DNA from: Chryseobacterium sp. MFBS3-17
GTDB taxonomy: Bacteria; Bacteroidota; Bacteroidia; Flavobacteriales; Weeksellaceae
Direction of reading: 5' to 3'
Length of the DNA: 64,000 bases
Assembly: GCF_020687745.1 (NCBI RefSeq)
Contig: NZ_JAJEWK010000010.1
Location: 186,001 to 250,000, forward strand
Every line of letters begins with the position of its first letter. Position 1 is the first letter of the stretch. A model generated the notes under the pieces. The model saw only the letters and a list, made by a program, of their open reading frames with translations, had not been told where the DNA came from and did no database searches. The translations under genes were made by a program, and so were the position numbers. This document shows, piece after piece, positions 6,735 through 14,217 of this stretch.

Positions 6735-9548
6735 TTAATGTGCTTCCAGCCAGTTCTGTCCGGCACCCGCTTCCACCAGCAGCGGAACTCTGGTTTCCAG
6801 AGCAGATTCCATTTCGGTGCGGATGAGCTGTGTTGCGGCTTCCACTTCTTCGTCGGGTGCTTCAAAAAGCAATTCATCATGCACCTGCAGCAGCATTTTG
6901 GTGCTGAATGCCTGATCTTTGAGCTTACGGTCAATATTGATCATGGCTATTTTGATGATGTCTGCTGCTGAACCCTGAATGGGAGCATTCACCGCATTTC
7001 TTTCGGCATGAGCCTTCACTACAAAATTAGCAGAATTGATATCCTTTAAATGCCGTTTACGTTTCAGAATCGTTTCCACATAACCCAGATCCCGGGCTTT
7101 CTGCACCTGAGCAGCCATCCATTCCTTCAGCTTCGGATAGGTTTTATAATATTCGTCTATCATCTGCTTTGCTTCCGTTCTGGAGAGCCCTGTCTGCTCT
7201 GCCAACCCGAACGCTCCCTGGCCATAGATAATCCCGAAATTCACGGTTTTTGCCTGAGAACGCTGGGTTTTGGACACCTCTTCCAGCGGCACCTTAAATA
7301 ATTTCGACGCCGTGGATGCATGGATATCTTCACCATTGAGGAATGCCTCAATCATATGATCCTCACCCGCAATATCGGCAATCAGTCTGAGTTCAATCTG
7401 GGAGTAATCCGCAGAGATGATTTTGTAACCTTCAGCCGCCACAAAAGCCCCACGGATCTGCTGCCCGCGCTCGGTACGGATGGGAATATTCTGCAGATTG
7501 GGATTCACAGATGCCAATCTTCCGGTGGCTGCCGTGGTCTGCGAGAATGTGGTGTGCACCCGGTTATCCGCAGGATCAATCTGAGACGGAAGCGCATCCA
7601 CATAGGTGGATTTCAGTTTCTGCAGCGTGCGGTAGTCCAGAATAAGCGGAATAATTTCGTGTTTGGAAGCGAGTTTCTGCAGGACATCTTCTGAGGTAGC
7701 GTACTGGCCGGTTTTGGTCTTTTTGGCCTTGGGATCCAACTGAAGTTTCTCAAATAAAATTTCGCCCAGTTGCCGCGGTGAGTTCATATTAAATTCTGCA
7801 TCTGCCAGTTCAAATATTCTGGTTTCCAGACCTCTCAGGTCATTTTCCAGATCCATACTCTCCTGCTTCAGCCAGTTTTCATCCAGCGAAACGCCGGCGA
7901 GTTCCATATTTGCCAGAACCTGAACCAGAGGCATTTCAACCTTGTAAAACAAGTCTTCCAGGTTTTCCTTAATGAGCTGAGGCGCAAAAATTTCATACAG
8001 ACGGAAGGTCACATCTGCATCTTCGGCAGCATAATTGGTCTGGGTGAGCAAGTCTGCATCTCTGAAACTGCCCTGCTTTTTGCCCTTTTTGCCAATAATG
8101 GTCTCTATTGCTACCGGTTTATACTGCAGATACATTTCAGCCAGATAATCCATGCCGTGTCTGCCATCAGGATTCAGCAGATAATGCGCAATCATGGTAT
8201 CAAACATATTCCCCTGAACAGAGATACCGTACCGGGTCAGAATTTTGTAGTCAAATTTCAGATTGTGCGCGATTTTCAGTATATCTTCTCTCTCAAAAAA
8301 CGGCCGGAAAATTTCTAATGTCGCCAGAGCCGCCGTGCGGTCTTCAGACAGCGGAATATAGTAAGCCAGTCCGCTTCTGTAGGAAAAACTCATCCCCACC
8401 AGTTCAGCCTCCATCTCATTGAGGGACGTGGTTTCCGTATCGAAACTCACGGCACGCTGCTTCAGCAAATTTTCAACCAGAATCCGCTGCCCTTTCGGGG
8501 TGTCCACAAACTGGTACAGCTGATCATTTTCTGCAAAGGTAGCTTTGGTAGTGGTGGCCTGCTCCAACTCTTCGAAACTGGCAAATAAATCCAGTTGCAT
8601 CGGTCCACTGGCAGGATTTGCACTTGTCATCGCACCTGTGCCGTTCGAAGTTTGTTCCGGAGCAAAGGCCCGGTATAAATTTTCATAAAGGCGGCGAAAC
8701 TCGATTTCATCAAAGATTTCCTTAACTTTTTCAAAATCCGGGGTTTCCAGATTGTATTGTTCTTCATGAAACTCCACCGGTGCATCACAGATAATGGTGG
8801 CCAGTTTTTTAGATAAAATCCCCCGTTCGGCACTTGCTTCCACTTTTTCCTTCAGTTTACCTTTCAGATCGCCGGTATTGGCCAGCAGATTCTCAATACT
8901 TCCGTATTCCTTCAGAAATTTCATGGCCGTTTTCATTCCCACGCCTTCCAGTCCGGGAATATTATCCACCGCATCGCCCATCATCGCCAAAAAATCGATG
9001 ACCTGTTTGGGGTCTTCAATTTCATATTTGGCTTTCACTTCTTCCACGCCAATGATTTCAAACTCGGCGCCCTTCAGTCCTGGTTTGTAGATTTTGATAT
9101 TTTCTGTCACCAACTGTGCAAAATCTTTATCGGGTGTCACCATATAGGTGAGATACCCGGCTTTTTCTGCTTTGCAGGCAATCGTTCCGATGACGTCATC
9201 TGCTTCATAGCCTTCCACCCCCAGAATGGGAATATGCATGGCATTCAGAATACGGTGCAGGTAGGGAATTGCATTGGTGATGGCTTCCGGTGTTTCACTT
9301 CGGTTGGCTTTATAATCAGAAAAATCTGCCGTACGCACATTTTCCTTCCCCACATCAAAAACCACTGCCAGGTGGCTTGGTTTTTCCCGTCGGATGAGTT
9401 CTATAAGCGAGTTGGTAAATCCAAAAATTGCAGAAGTATCCAGCCCGGTGGAAGTACGTCGCGGACTGCGGATCAGCGCATAGTAGCCCCGGAAAATCAT
9501 CGCATAGGCATCGATGAGGAAAAGTCTTTTATCGTTGTTTTGTGACAT
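6735..9548 (-). CDS. polA: DNA polymerase I
   Basis: This full-length 937-residue enzyme fills gaps in repair and removes Okazaki primers. The N-terminal 5'-3' exonuclease (about 1-300) shows GYEADDVIGT, DKDFAQLV and GDAVDNIPGLEGVGMKTA. The 3'-5' proofreading domain looks active, with FDTET, HNLKFDYK and AAEDADVTFRLY carrying the metal-binding acids. The polymerase domain has TAATGRLASVNPNLQNIP, SADYSQIELR, the O-helix RSQAKTVNFGIIYG and VHDELLFE. I chose the ATG at 9548 rather than the in-frame GTG at 9554, because a TATCTTTG promoter box (9554-9561) overlaps that GTG. Confidence 0.97.
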   Translation of the reverse strand: MSQNNDKRLFLIDAYAMIFRGYYALIRSPRRTSTGLDTSAIFGFTNSLIELIRREKPSHLAVVFDVGKENVRTADFSDYKANRSETPEAITNAIPYLHRILNAMHIPILGVEGYEADDVIGTIACKAEKAGYLTYMVTPDKDFAQLVTENIKIYKPGLKGAEFEIIGVEEVKAKYEIEDPKQVIDFLAMMGDAVDNIPGLEGVGMKTAMKFLKEYGSIENLLANTGDLKGKLKEKVEASAERGILSKKLATIICDAPVEFHEEQYNLETPDFEKVKEIFDEIEFRRLYENLYRAFAPEQTSNGTGAMTSANPASGPMQLDLFASFEELEQATTTKATFAENDQLYQFVDTPKGQRILVENLLKQRAVSFDTETTSLNEMEAELVGMSFSYRSGLAYYIPLSEDRTAALATLEIFRPFFEREDILKIAHNLKFDYKILTRYGISVQGNMFDTMIAHYLLNPDGRHGMDYLAEMYLQYKPVAIETIIGKKGKKQGSFRDADLLTQTNYAAEDADVTFRLYEIFAPQLIKENLEDLFYKVEMPLVQVLANMELAGVSLDENWLKQESMDLENDLRGLETRIFELADAEFNMNSPRQLGEILFEKLQLDPKAKKTKTGQYATSEDVLQKLASKHEIIPLILDYRTLQKLKSTYVDALPSQIDPADNRVHTTFSQTTAATGRLASVNPNLQNIPIRTERGQQIRGAFVAAEGYKIISADYSQIELRLIADIAGEDHMIEAFLNGEDIHASTASKLFKVPLEEVSKTQRSQAKTVNFGIIYGQGAFGLAEQTGLSRTEAKQMIDEYYKTYPKLKEWMAAQVQKARDLGYVETILKRKRHLKDINSANFVVKAHAERNAVNAPIQGSAADIIKIAMINIDRKLKDQAFSTKMLLQVHDELLFEAPDEEVEAATQLIRTEMESALETRVPLLVEAGAGQNWLEAH

Positions 9549-9553
9549 AGCCA

Positions 9554-9561
9554 CAAAGATA
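9554..9561 (-). promoter_or_regulatory. TAnnTTTG box 5 nt before the polA ATG
   Basis: TATCTTTG on the minus strand matches the -7 consensus exactly and lies five bases from the ATG at 9548. This suggests a leaderless or nearly leaderless polA mRNA and decides between the ATG and the upstream GTG. No good TTTG is found at the usual distance. Confidence 0.45.
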
Positions 9562-9706
9562 GTTTTTTTACCTGTAAATTTTTCAGGTGGGTAACCTTCT
9601 CATTTTTGTTTCTCAGTGAGTTTACAATATTTATCTGGCGGTACTTTTCAAAATACTCAATGTAGCATGAACTCAGTGAAAGTACTGAATCAAAATAAAA
9701 AATACC

Positions 9707-9714
9707 TAATTTTG
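9707..9714 (+). promoter_or_regulatory. TAnnTTTG box 6 nt before the HipA-like gene
   Basis: TAATTTTG is an exact -7 match, with ACTG (two of four bases) at the -33 position 19 bp upstream. Six bases separate it from the ATG at 9721. It supports that ATG over the in-frame GTG at 9616 and ATG at 9667. Confidence 0.5.
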
Positions 9715-9720
9715 CCGGAT

Positions 9721-10500
9721 ATGAGTACCACGATTCCGCGCACGGTAACGGTGATGCGCTACATTCTGCCGCTTCGGGAAGGAGGCAGTTTGCCCGCCCT
9801 GGCAGAAGCTGATGATGATTTTAAATATGTCCTGAAATTCAGAGGTGCCGGCCATGGTGTCAAAATGCTGATTTCTGAACTGCTGGGCGGTAAGATTGCT
9901 GAAAAACTTGGACTGCAGATTCCGGAACTGGTTTTTGCACAACTGGATGTGGATTTTGGCCGCACGGAAGCCGATGAAGAAATTCAGGATCTGCTGAAAT
10001 TTTCTGAAGGTCTGAATCTGGGCCTGCATTTCCTTTCCGGAGCCATCGCCTATGATTCCAGCATCAAAACAGACCCGCTGCTGGCTTCAAAAATTGTATG
10101 GCTGGATGCATTCATTACCAATATAGACCGCACCTTTAAAAATACCAATCTGCTCTGGTGGCACAAGGAATTGTGGGTCATAGACAACGGGGCTTCTTTT
10201 TACTTTCATCATTCCTGGCAAAATTTTGATACGGCAGCGAAGACGCCTTTTAAATATATTAAAGATCATGTACTCCTGGCCCAGGCCTCTGAACTGGATA
10301 AAGCCGATGCTTTTGCGAAAACCATCCTGAACGAGGACTTCTTCCGTGATATTGTGAATATGATTCCGGATGAATGGCTGCAGTGGCGCGATACCGAGGA
10401 AACTCCGGATGAAATCCGCCAGATTTACTTTAATTTTCTGAACACCAGATTAGCCCATTCTGAAATCTTTTTAAACGAAGCCAAAAATGCAAGAGGATAA
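9721..10500 (+). CDS. HipA-like kinase domain protein (HipA_2 type)
   Basis: The 259-residue protein resembles the kinase core of HipA and looks catalytically intact. Lys39 in VLKFRG fits the nucleotide-binding Lys, NIDRTFKNTN (134-143) matches the catalytic Asp loop with its metal-binding Asn, and VIDNG (153-157) supplies the second metal-binding Asp. It lacks the N-terminal HipA subdomain, and no HipB-like antitoxin is nearby. Its last 14 nt overlap a DUF3037 gene. HipA kinases phosphorylate targets such as glutamyl-tRNA synthetase; the substrate here is unknown. The start was chosen from the promoter box at 9707 and from homology beginning at TTIPRTVTVMRY. Confidence 0.75.
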   Translation: MSTTIPRTVTVMRYILPLREGGSLPALAEADDDFKYVLKFRGAGHGVKMLISELLGGKIAEKLGLQIPELVFAQLDVDFGRTEADEEIQDLLKFSEGLNLGLHFLSGAIAYDSSIKTDPLLASKIVWLDAFITNIDRTFKNTNLLWWHKELWVIDNGASFYFHHSWQNFDTAAKTPFKYIKDHVLLAQASELDKADAFAKTILNEDFFRDIVNMIPDEWLQWRDTEETPDEIRQIYFNFLNTRLAHSEIFLNEAKNARG

Positions 10501-10870
10501 AATTTACGAATACGCCGTCATCCGTCTGGTACCGAAAGTGGAGCGCGAGGAGTTCTTCAATATTGGTCTGGTGATGTTTTCAAAAAAAGAAAAATTCATC
10601 CGGGTAGAATTTCATCTGTGCCCGGACAAATTTGAGCTGATGCATTCTAAACTTGACTACGATGAAGTGCAAAAAAATCTGGAAAACTTCAGCCATGTAG
10701 CACACGGCCACAAAGAAGGCGGTGAAATAGCACAATACGATATTCCGGAACGATTCCGGTGGCTCACGGCAGTACGCAGCTCGGTGATTCAGACCTCCAG
10801 ACCGCATCCGGGAAAAACCAAAGATCTGAATGCCACTTTTAACAGACTTTTTGAGGAACTGGTGAAGTAA
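10487..10870 (+). CDS. DUF3037 family protein, partner of the HipA-like kinase
   Basis: The 127-residue protein matches DUF3037 from end to end: YEYAVIRLVPKVEREEFFNIGLVMFS at the start, a central segment resembling FHLCPDKFELM, and a closing QTSRPHPGK...LFEELV. It has no signal peptide or membrane segment. It starts 14 nt inside the HipA-like gene in another frame, so the pair is almost certainly translated together. From general knowledge DUF3037 genes often sit next to HipA-like genes; the function is unknown. Antitoxin, substrate or cofactor of the kinase are all possible. Confidence 0.85.
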   Translation: MQEDKIYEYAVIRLVPKVEREEFFNIGLVMFSKKEKFIRVEFHLCPDKFELMHSKLDYDEVQKNLENFSHVAHGHKEGGEIAQYDIPERFRWLTAVRSSVIQTSRPHPGKTKDLNATFNRLFEELVK

Positions 10871-10904
10871 TGGGCGGGTGAATTCAGAGTGGCTGAAACC
10901 TAAT

Positions 10905-10925
10905 GTGTGAAACCAGAGGTCACAC
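10905..10925. repeat. Short inverted repeat after the DUF3037 gene
   Basis: GTGTGA (10905-10910) and TCACAC (10920-10925) form a 6-bp stem with a 9-nt loop. No T tract follows on the plus strand, so terminator function is doubtful. Confidence 0.35.
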
Positions 10926-10939
10926 GATAACCAACCCTG

Positions 10940-10988
10940 TCTCAAATCTCACGTCTCATGTCTCACATCTCACGTCTCCTGTCTCAAA
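10940..10988. repeat. Heptanucleotide tandem repeat, seven units of TCTCANN
   Basis: Seven consecutive 7-bp units are visible: TCTCAAA, TCTCACG, TCTCATG, TCTCACA, TCTCACG, TCTCCTG, TCTCAAA. Five of the seven end in different dinucleotides, so the array is degenerate at fixed positions. The last unit overlaps the uvrD stop codon (10984-10986). It lies between convergent genes. Confidence 0.85.
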
Positions 10989-13314
10989 TCTTCGTGAGTT
11001 TGGCAAATTTCAGAATCAGATTTTTTTCGCCTTCGTGCTGAAATTTCACTTTGGCTTTAATATTTTGCGGGTCGGTACCATCCAGAAAAAGCACTTCGCC
11101 AATGCCGAAGCGGTCATGCCGAACCTGATCTCCCACTTCTATATCCTGTGATGAATTTCCACTGGGATTAATGATGCGGGCCGTAGCCACCGGCTTCAGA
11201 TTCCTGGATACAGGCGCAAGAGGTTCACTTCGTTGCAAGGTTTTCTTGTCTTCTTTCTTCCGGAAACTTCTGGATTCCGAAGGTTCGTCATCAAAAATAC
11301 TGGACTTCAGTCCGGAATGATTCACAAAACGGCGCTCCACTGCCGGGTTTACAAATTCCAGAAACTCAGCATCTACCTCACTTAAAAAACGGGAAGGCTC
11401 GGCATCGGTAATTTTGCCCCACTGAAAACGCGAAACGGCATACGAAAAAACAGCTTGTTTCTCAGCCCTCGTCAGTGCTACATAGAACAATCTTCGTTCT
11501 TCTTCCAGCTCCTCCCGGGTGGAAGAGCTCATGAAACTCGGAAAGAGATTCTCTTCCAATCCCACCAGATGGACCACCGGGAACTCCAGACCTTTGGAAA
11601 GGTGAATGGTCATGAGGGACACTTTATCGGTATCGTCATCATCTTTGGTCTGGGTATCTGCGGACAGGGCAATATTTTCCAGAAAGTTTGCCAGTGAAGG
11701 ATCTCCCTCTTCCAACTGCTGCTGCTCTTCTATGAATCCCTGCATGGAATTCATGAGTTCCTGCACGTTTTCTACACGCGAAATACCTTCGGGGGTCTGA
11801 TCGTCTTTCAGAAATTTAATCAATCCGCTGCGCTTGGCCACTTCCATGGATACATTGTACACATTTTCGGTTTTCAGCATGACCTGGAATGCCTTAATCA
11901 TCGACCAGAAATCGGCCAGTTTGGTCAGAATTCCGTTATTCAGACCCAGCTCCGGTGCAAAATGTCCCAGATTACTGAGGACCTCTGCTACGGATATATT
12001 TTTTTTATCGGCAAAAACAATCAGTTTATTCTGGGTGGTTTCGCCAATACCCCGTGCCGGGTAATTGATGATGCGGGTCAAAGCCTCACCGTCATTTTCA
12101 TTGATCAGCAAGCGCAAATAGGCCAGCAGATCTTTTACTTCTTTTCTCTGGTAAAAGCTGAGTCCGCCATACACCCGATAGGGAATATTTTTCTTGCGCA
12201 GCGCATCTTCAAAAGCTCGGGTCTGCGAATTGGTACGGTACAAAATAGCAAAATCGGTAAACCTGCGCTGTTCGGAGTTGTGCAGTTCCCAGATATTGCC
12301 TGCTACAAAACTCGCTTCATCTGCATCCGAAAGGGCGCGGTACACTTTAATTTTTTCGCCTTCCTCATTATCGCTGAACACATTTTTCTTAAACTGCTGT
12401 ACGTTTTTAGAAATTACAACATTAGCCGCATTCACAATATTCTGGGTAGAGCGGTAATTCTGTTCCAGGGAAACCGTTTTGGCATCCGGATAATCCTTTT
12501 TAAAGTTGAGAATATTATAGATGTTGGCTCCGCGGAAGGAATAGATGGATTGTGCATCATCTCCCACCACACAAATATTTTCAAACTTGGAAGCCAGTGC
12601 TTTTACGATAAGGTACTGCGAATGATTGGTATCCTGATACTCATCTACCAGAATATACCGGAACCGGTCCTGATATTTGGCCAATACTTCCGGAAACCGT
12701 GTCAGTAATTCATTGGTCTTCAACAATAAATCATCAAAATCCATTGCGCCATTCCGGAAACACACTTCTACGTATTTCTGATAAATCATGCCCATATGCT
12801 TCATATTGGCACGTTCATCTGCCTCCATGAGTTCGGGATTATTATAATAAGCCTTTACCGTAATCAGGTTGTTCTTATAAGATGAAATTCTGGCCTGCAC
12901 TTTTTTCGGTTTGTAAAGATCTGCATCAATATTCAGTTCTTTCAGCACCTTCCGGAGCACATTCAGGGAATCCTGAGCATCATAAATGGTAAAATTGGAG
13001 GGATACCCCAGATGTCCGGCTTCACTTCGCAGGATTCTGGCAAATACGGAGTGGAAAGTTCCCATCCACAAGGCGCGCGCTTCACTGTCGCCCACCACTT
13101 TGGCAATACGCTCTTTCATTTCCTTTGCCGCTTTGTTGGTAAAGGTAAGCGCGAGGATATTAAAAGGATCTACCAGATTATTAATGAGGTGCGCTATACG
13201 CATGGTAAGTACACGCGTCTTGCCGGAACCTGCTCCTGCAAGTACCATAAGAGGGCCTTCCAGAGTGGTTACGGCTTCGTATTGCGCTTCATTGAGTCCT
13301 TTCAGATAATCCAT
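10984..13314 (-). CDS. uvrD: UvrD/PcrA-type superfamily 1 DNA helicase
   Basis: The 776-residue protein is a full UvrD-like 3'-5' helicase used in nucleotide excision and mismatch repair. Motifs in order: Q motif LNEAQYEAV, Walker A GAGSGKT (about 27-33), Walker B LVDEYQDTN, motif III DDAQSIYSFRGA, motif IV EQNYRST, motif V TIHLSKGLEFPVV and motif VI LFYVALTRA. The C-terminal Tudor-like module typical of PcrA is present (GDQVRHDRFGIGEVLFLDG). A consensus promoter is at 13337-13367. pcrA would be an equally fair name. Plus-strand frames of up to 248 codons inside it are shadows. Confidence 0.95.
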   Translation of the reverse strand: MDYLKGLNEAQYEAVTTLEGPLMVLAGAGSGKTRVLTMRIAHLINNLVDPFNILALTFTNKAAKEMKERIAKVVGDSEARALWMGTFHSVFARILRSEAGHLGYPSNFTIYDAQDSLNVLRKVLKELNIDADLYKPKKVQARISSYKNNLITVKAYYNNPELMEADERANMKHMGMIYQKYVEVCFRNGAMDFDDLLLKTNELLTRFPEVLAKYQDRFRYILVDEYQDTNHSQYLIVKALASKFENICVVGDDAQSIYSFRGANIYNILNFKKDYPDAKTVSLEQNYRSTQNIVNAANVVISKNVQQFKKNVFSDNEEGEKIKVYRALSDADEASFVAGNIWELHNSEQRRFTDFAILYRTNSQTRAFEDALRKKNIPYRVYGGLSFYQRKEVKDLLAYLRLLINENDGEALTRIINYPARGIGETTQNKLIVFADKKNISVAEVLSNLGHFAPELGLNNGILTKLADFWSMIKAFQVMLKTENVYNVSMEVAKRSGLIKFLKDDQTPEGISRVENVQELMNSMQGFIEEQQQLEEGDPSLANFLENIALSADTQTKDDDDTDKVSLMTIHLSKGLEFPVVHLVGLEENLFPSFMSSSTREELEEERRLFYVALTRAEKQAVFSYAVSRFQWGKITDAEPSRFLSEVDAEFLEFVNPAVERRFVNHSGLKSSIFDDEPSESRSFRKKEDKKTLQRSEPLAPVSRNLKPVATARIINPSGNSSQDIEVGDQVRHDRFGIGEVLFLDGTDPQNIKAKVKFQHEGEKNLILKFAKLTKI

Positions 13315-13336
13315 TTCATTGCTTGTTTTGGGGGAA

Positions 13337-13367
13337 CAAATTTAGTGAAATATATACGGAAGTCAAA
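13337..13367 (-). promoter_or_regulatory. Consensus promoter of uvrD
   Basis: Reading the minus strand: TTTG (13364-13367), a 19-bp spacer, then TAAATTTG (13337-13344). Both elements match the Bacteroidota consensus exactly. The ATG follows 22 nt later. Confidence 0.75.
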
Positions 13368-13455
13368 GCCAATGATTTTCTGAACAAAGGGGTACAAAAA
13401 TCATCATCAGCCACCGGAAAAAGCCGTAATATTTCAGAATACACACTTCGGCAAC

Positions 13456-13483
13456 CAAAAAAAACTCCGGAAAAAAACCGGAG
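13456..13483 (-). terminator. Terminator of the cold-shock-domain gene
   Basis: On the minus strand CTCCGG and CCGGAG (13478-13483 with 13465-13470) form a 6-bp stem with a T7 loop, followed by eight T residues. It lies about 25 nt past the stop codon at 13507. Confidence 0.8.
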
Positions 13484-13506
13484 CTGCTGTATTATTTTAA
13501 TGGGAT

Positions 13507-13941
13507 TTACTTTATCAGTTTAATATTGACTGCAGAAAATCCTTTTGGTGATTTTTCTTTTTCAAAAGATACCCGGTTTCCTTTTTTCAGTTCAATATCA
13601 CAGTTGTTTTCGTGGAAAAAGATGCTTTCTTTGGTACTGTTTTCGGTGATAAAACCATAGCCTTTGTCACTCATAAATGAAACAATACCGGTTTTAATAA
13701 CATCTTCTGCTTCTATAGGAGCTGCACCCAGTTGTATGTCATCAATGTCTATCTCCACCCGTTCCTGCTCGTCCGGCGGGGTTTCAGTCAGTTGCCCGTT
13801 GGCATCTACATAGAGGAACATTTCATCCAGTCCTTTTCCTTTGTTGTTATTGGTCTTCCGTTCCTCGCGCTTTTGCGCCTTTTCTTTTTGTTTCTGAAGT
13901 TTTTTCTTGAAATTTTCTTTTTTTGAGAAAGAATCTGCCAT
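13507..13941 (-). CDS. Cold-shock-domain protein with a basic coiled N-terminus
   Basis: The 144-residue product has a C-terminal cold-shock domain (about 80-144) with both RNA-binding motifs: RNP1 KGYGFI and RNP2 SIFFH. The first 40 residues are strongly basic and helical (KKENFKKKLQKQKEKAQKREERK), and a linker of about 40 acidic residues joins the two parts. This is twice the length of CspA and looks like an RNA chaperone or ribosome-associated variant common in Bacteroidota. It is monocistronic. A leader of roughly 210 nt with several hairpins precedes it, suggesting post-transcriptional control. Confidence 0.85.
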   Translation of the reverse strand: MADSFSKKENFKKKLQKQKEKAQKREERKTNNNKGKGLDEMFLYVDANGQLTETPPDEQERVEIDIDDIQLGAAPIEAEDVIKTGIVSFMSDKGYGFITENSTKESIFFHENNCDIELKKGNRVSFEKEKSPKGFSAVNIKLIK

Positions 13942-14155
13942 AAATTCGTTTGCTATTGTTTAGTTAATAATATTTACACTGAGACAGCCGGAAACTCTAA
14001 AAGGAAAACATTTGTCTTCCGGAGGTTCTGCTCAGAACACAATTCCGCTGTTCCATAAACAGGCAGCTGATCCGGCGAAAACTGAGAGAGAAGAATAATA
14101 CGATTATAAAACTTTAGCAGAATAGGCAAGGGCTGTTACCCGTTTACATTTCTCG
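13942..14155 (-). promoter_or_regulatory. Long structured 5' leader of the cold-shock-domain gene
   Basis: From the predicted start near 14150 to the ATG the leader is about 210 nt and codes for nothing. GGAAGACA can pair with TGTTTTCC (14013-14020 with 14003-14010) in an 8-bp stem with a G-U pair. The bases CCGGAA at 14017-14022 can instead pair with TTCCGG at 13988-13993. These two pairings exclude each other. A further stem is GTTCT/AGAAC (14025-14038). E. coli cspA has a similarly long leader that switches structure with temperature; the same role here is inference. Confidence 0.45.
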
Positions 14156-14163
14156 CAAAGATA
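14156..14163 (-). promoter_or_regulatory. TAnnTTTG box for the cold-shock-domain gene
   Basis: TATCTTTG on the minus strand matches the -7 consensus exactly. The region upstream is very AT-rich but has no clear TTTG at 19 bp. It places the transcription start about 210 nt before the ATG at 13941. Confidence 0.5.
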
Positions 14164-14217
14164 CGAAAATATTTTTAAGAATATTTTATTAATCATTCTG
14201 AAAAACAAATGCACTTT

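Noticed and set aside
9616-9720. Upstream GTG (9616) or ATG (9667) as start of the HipA-like gene
   Set aside because: An exact TAnnTTTG promoter box at 9707-9714 lies downstream of both, and similarity to the family begins after 9721.
10940-10988. CRISPR array
   Set aside because: The repeat unit is 7 bp with no spacers and no cas genes nearby; it is a simple heptamer array.
11962-12708. 248-codon plus-strand frame inside uvrD
   Set aside because: It lies wholly within conserved helicase motifs on the other strand, and its residues look like a reverse-strand translation.
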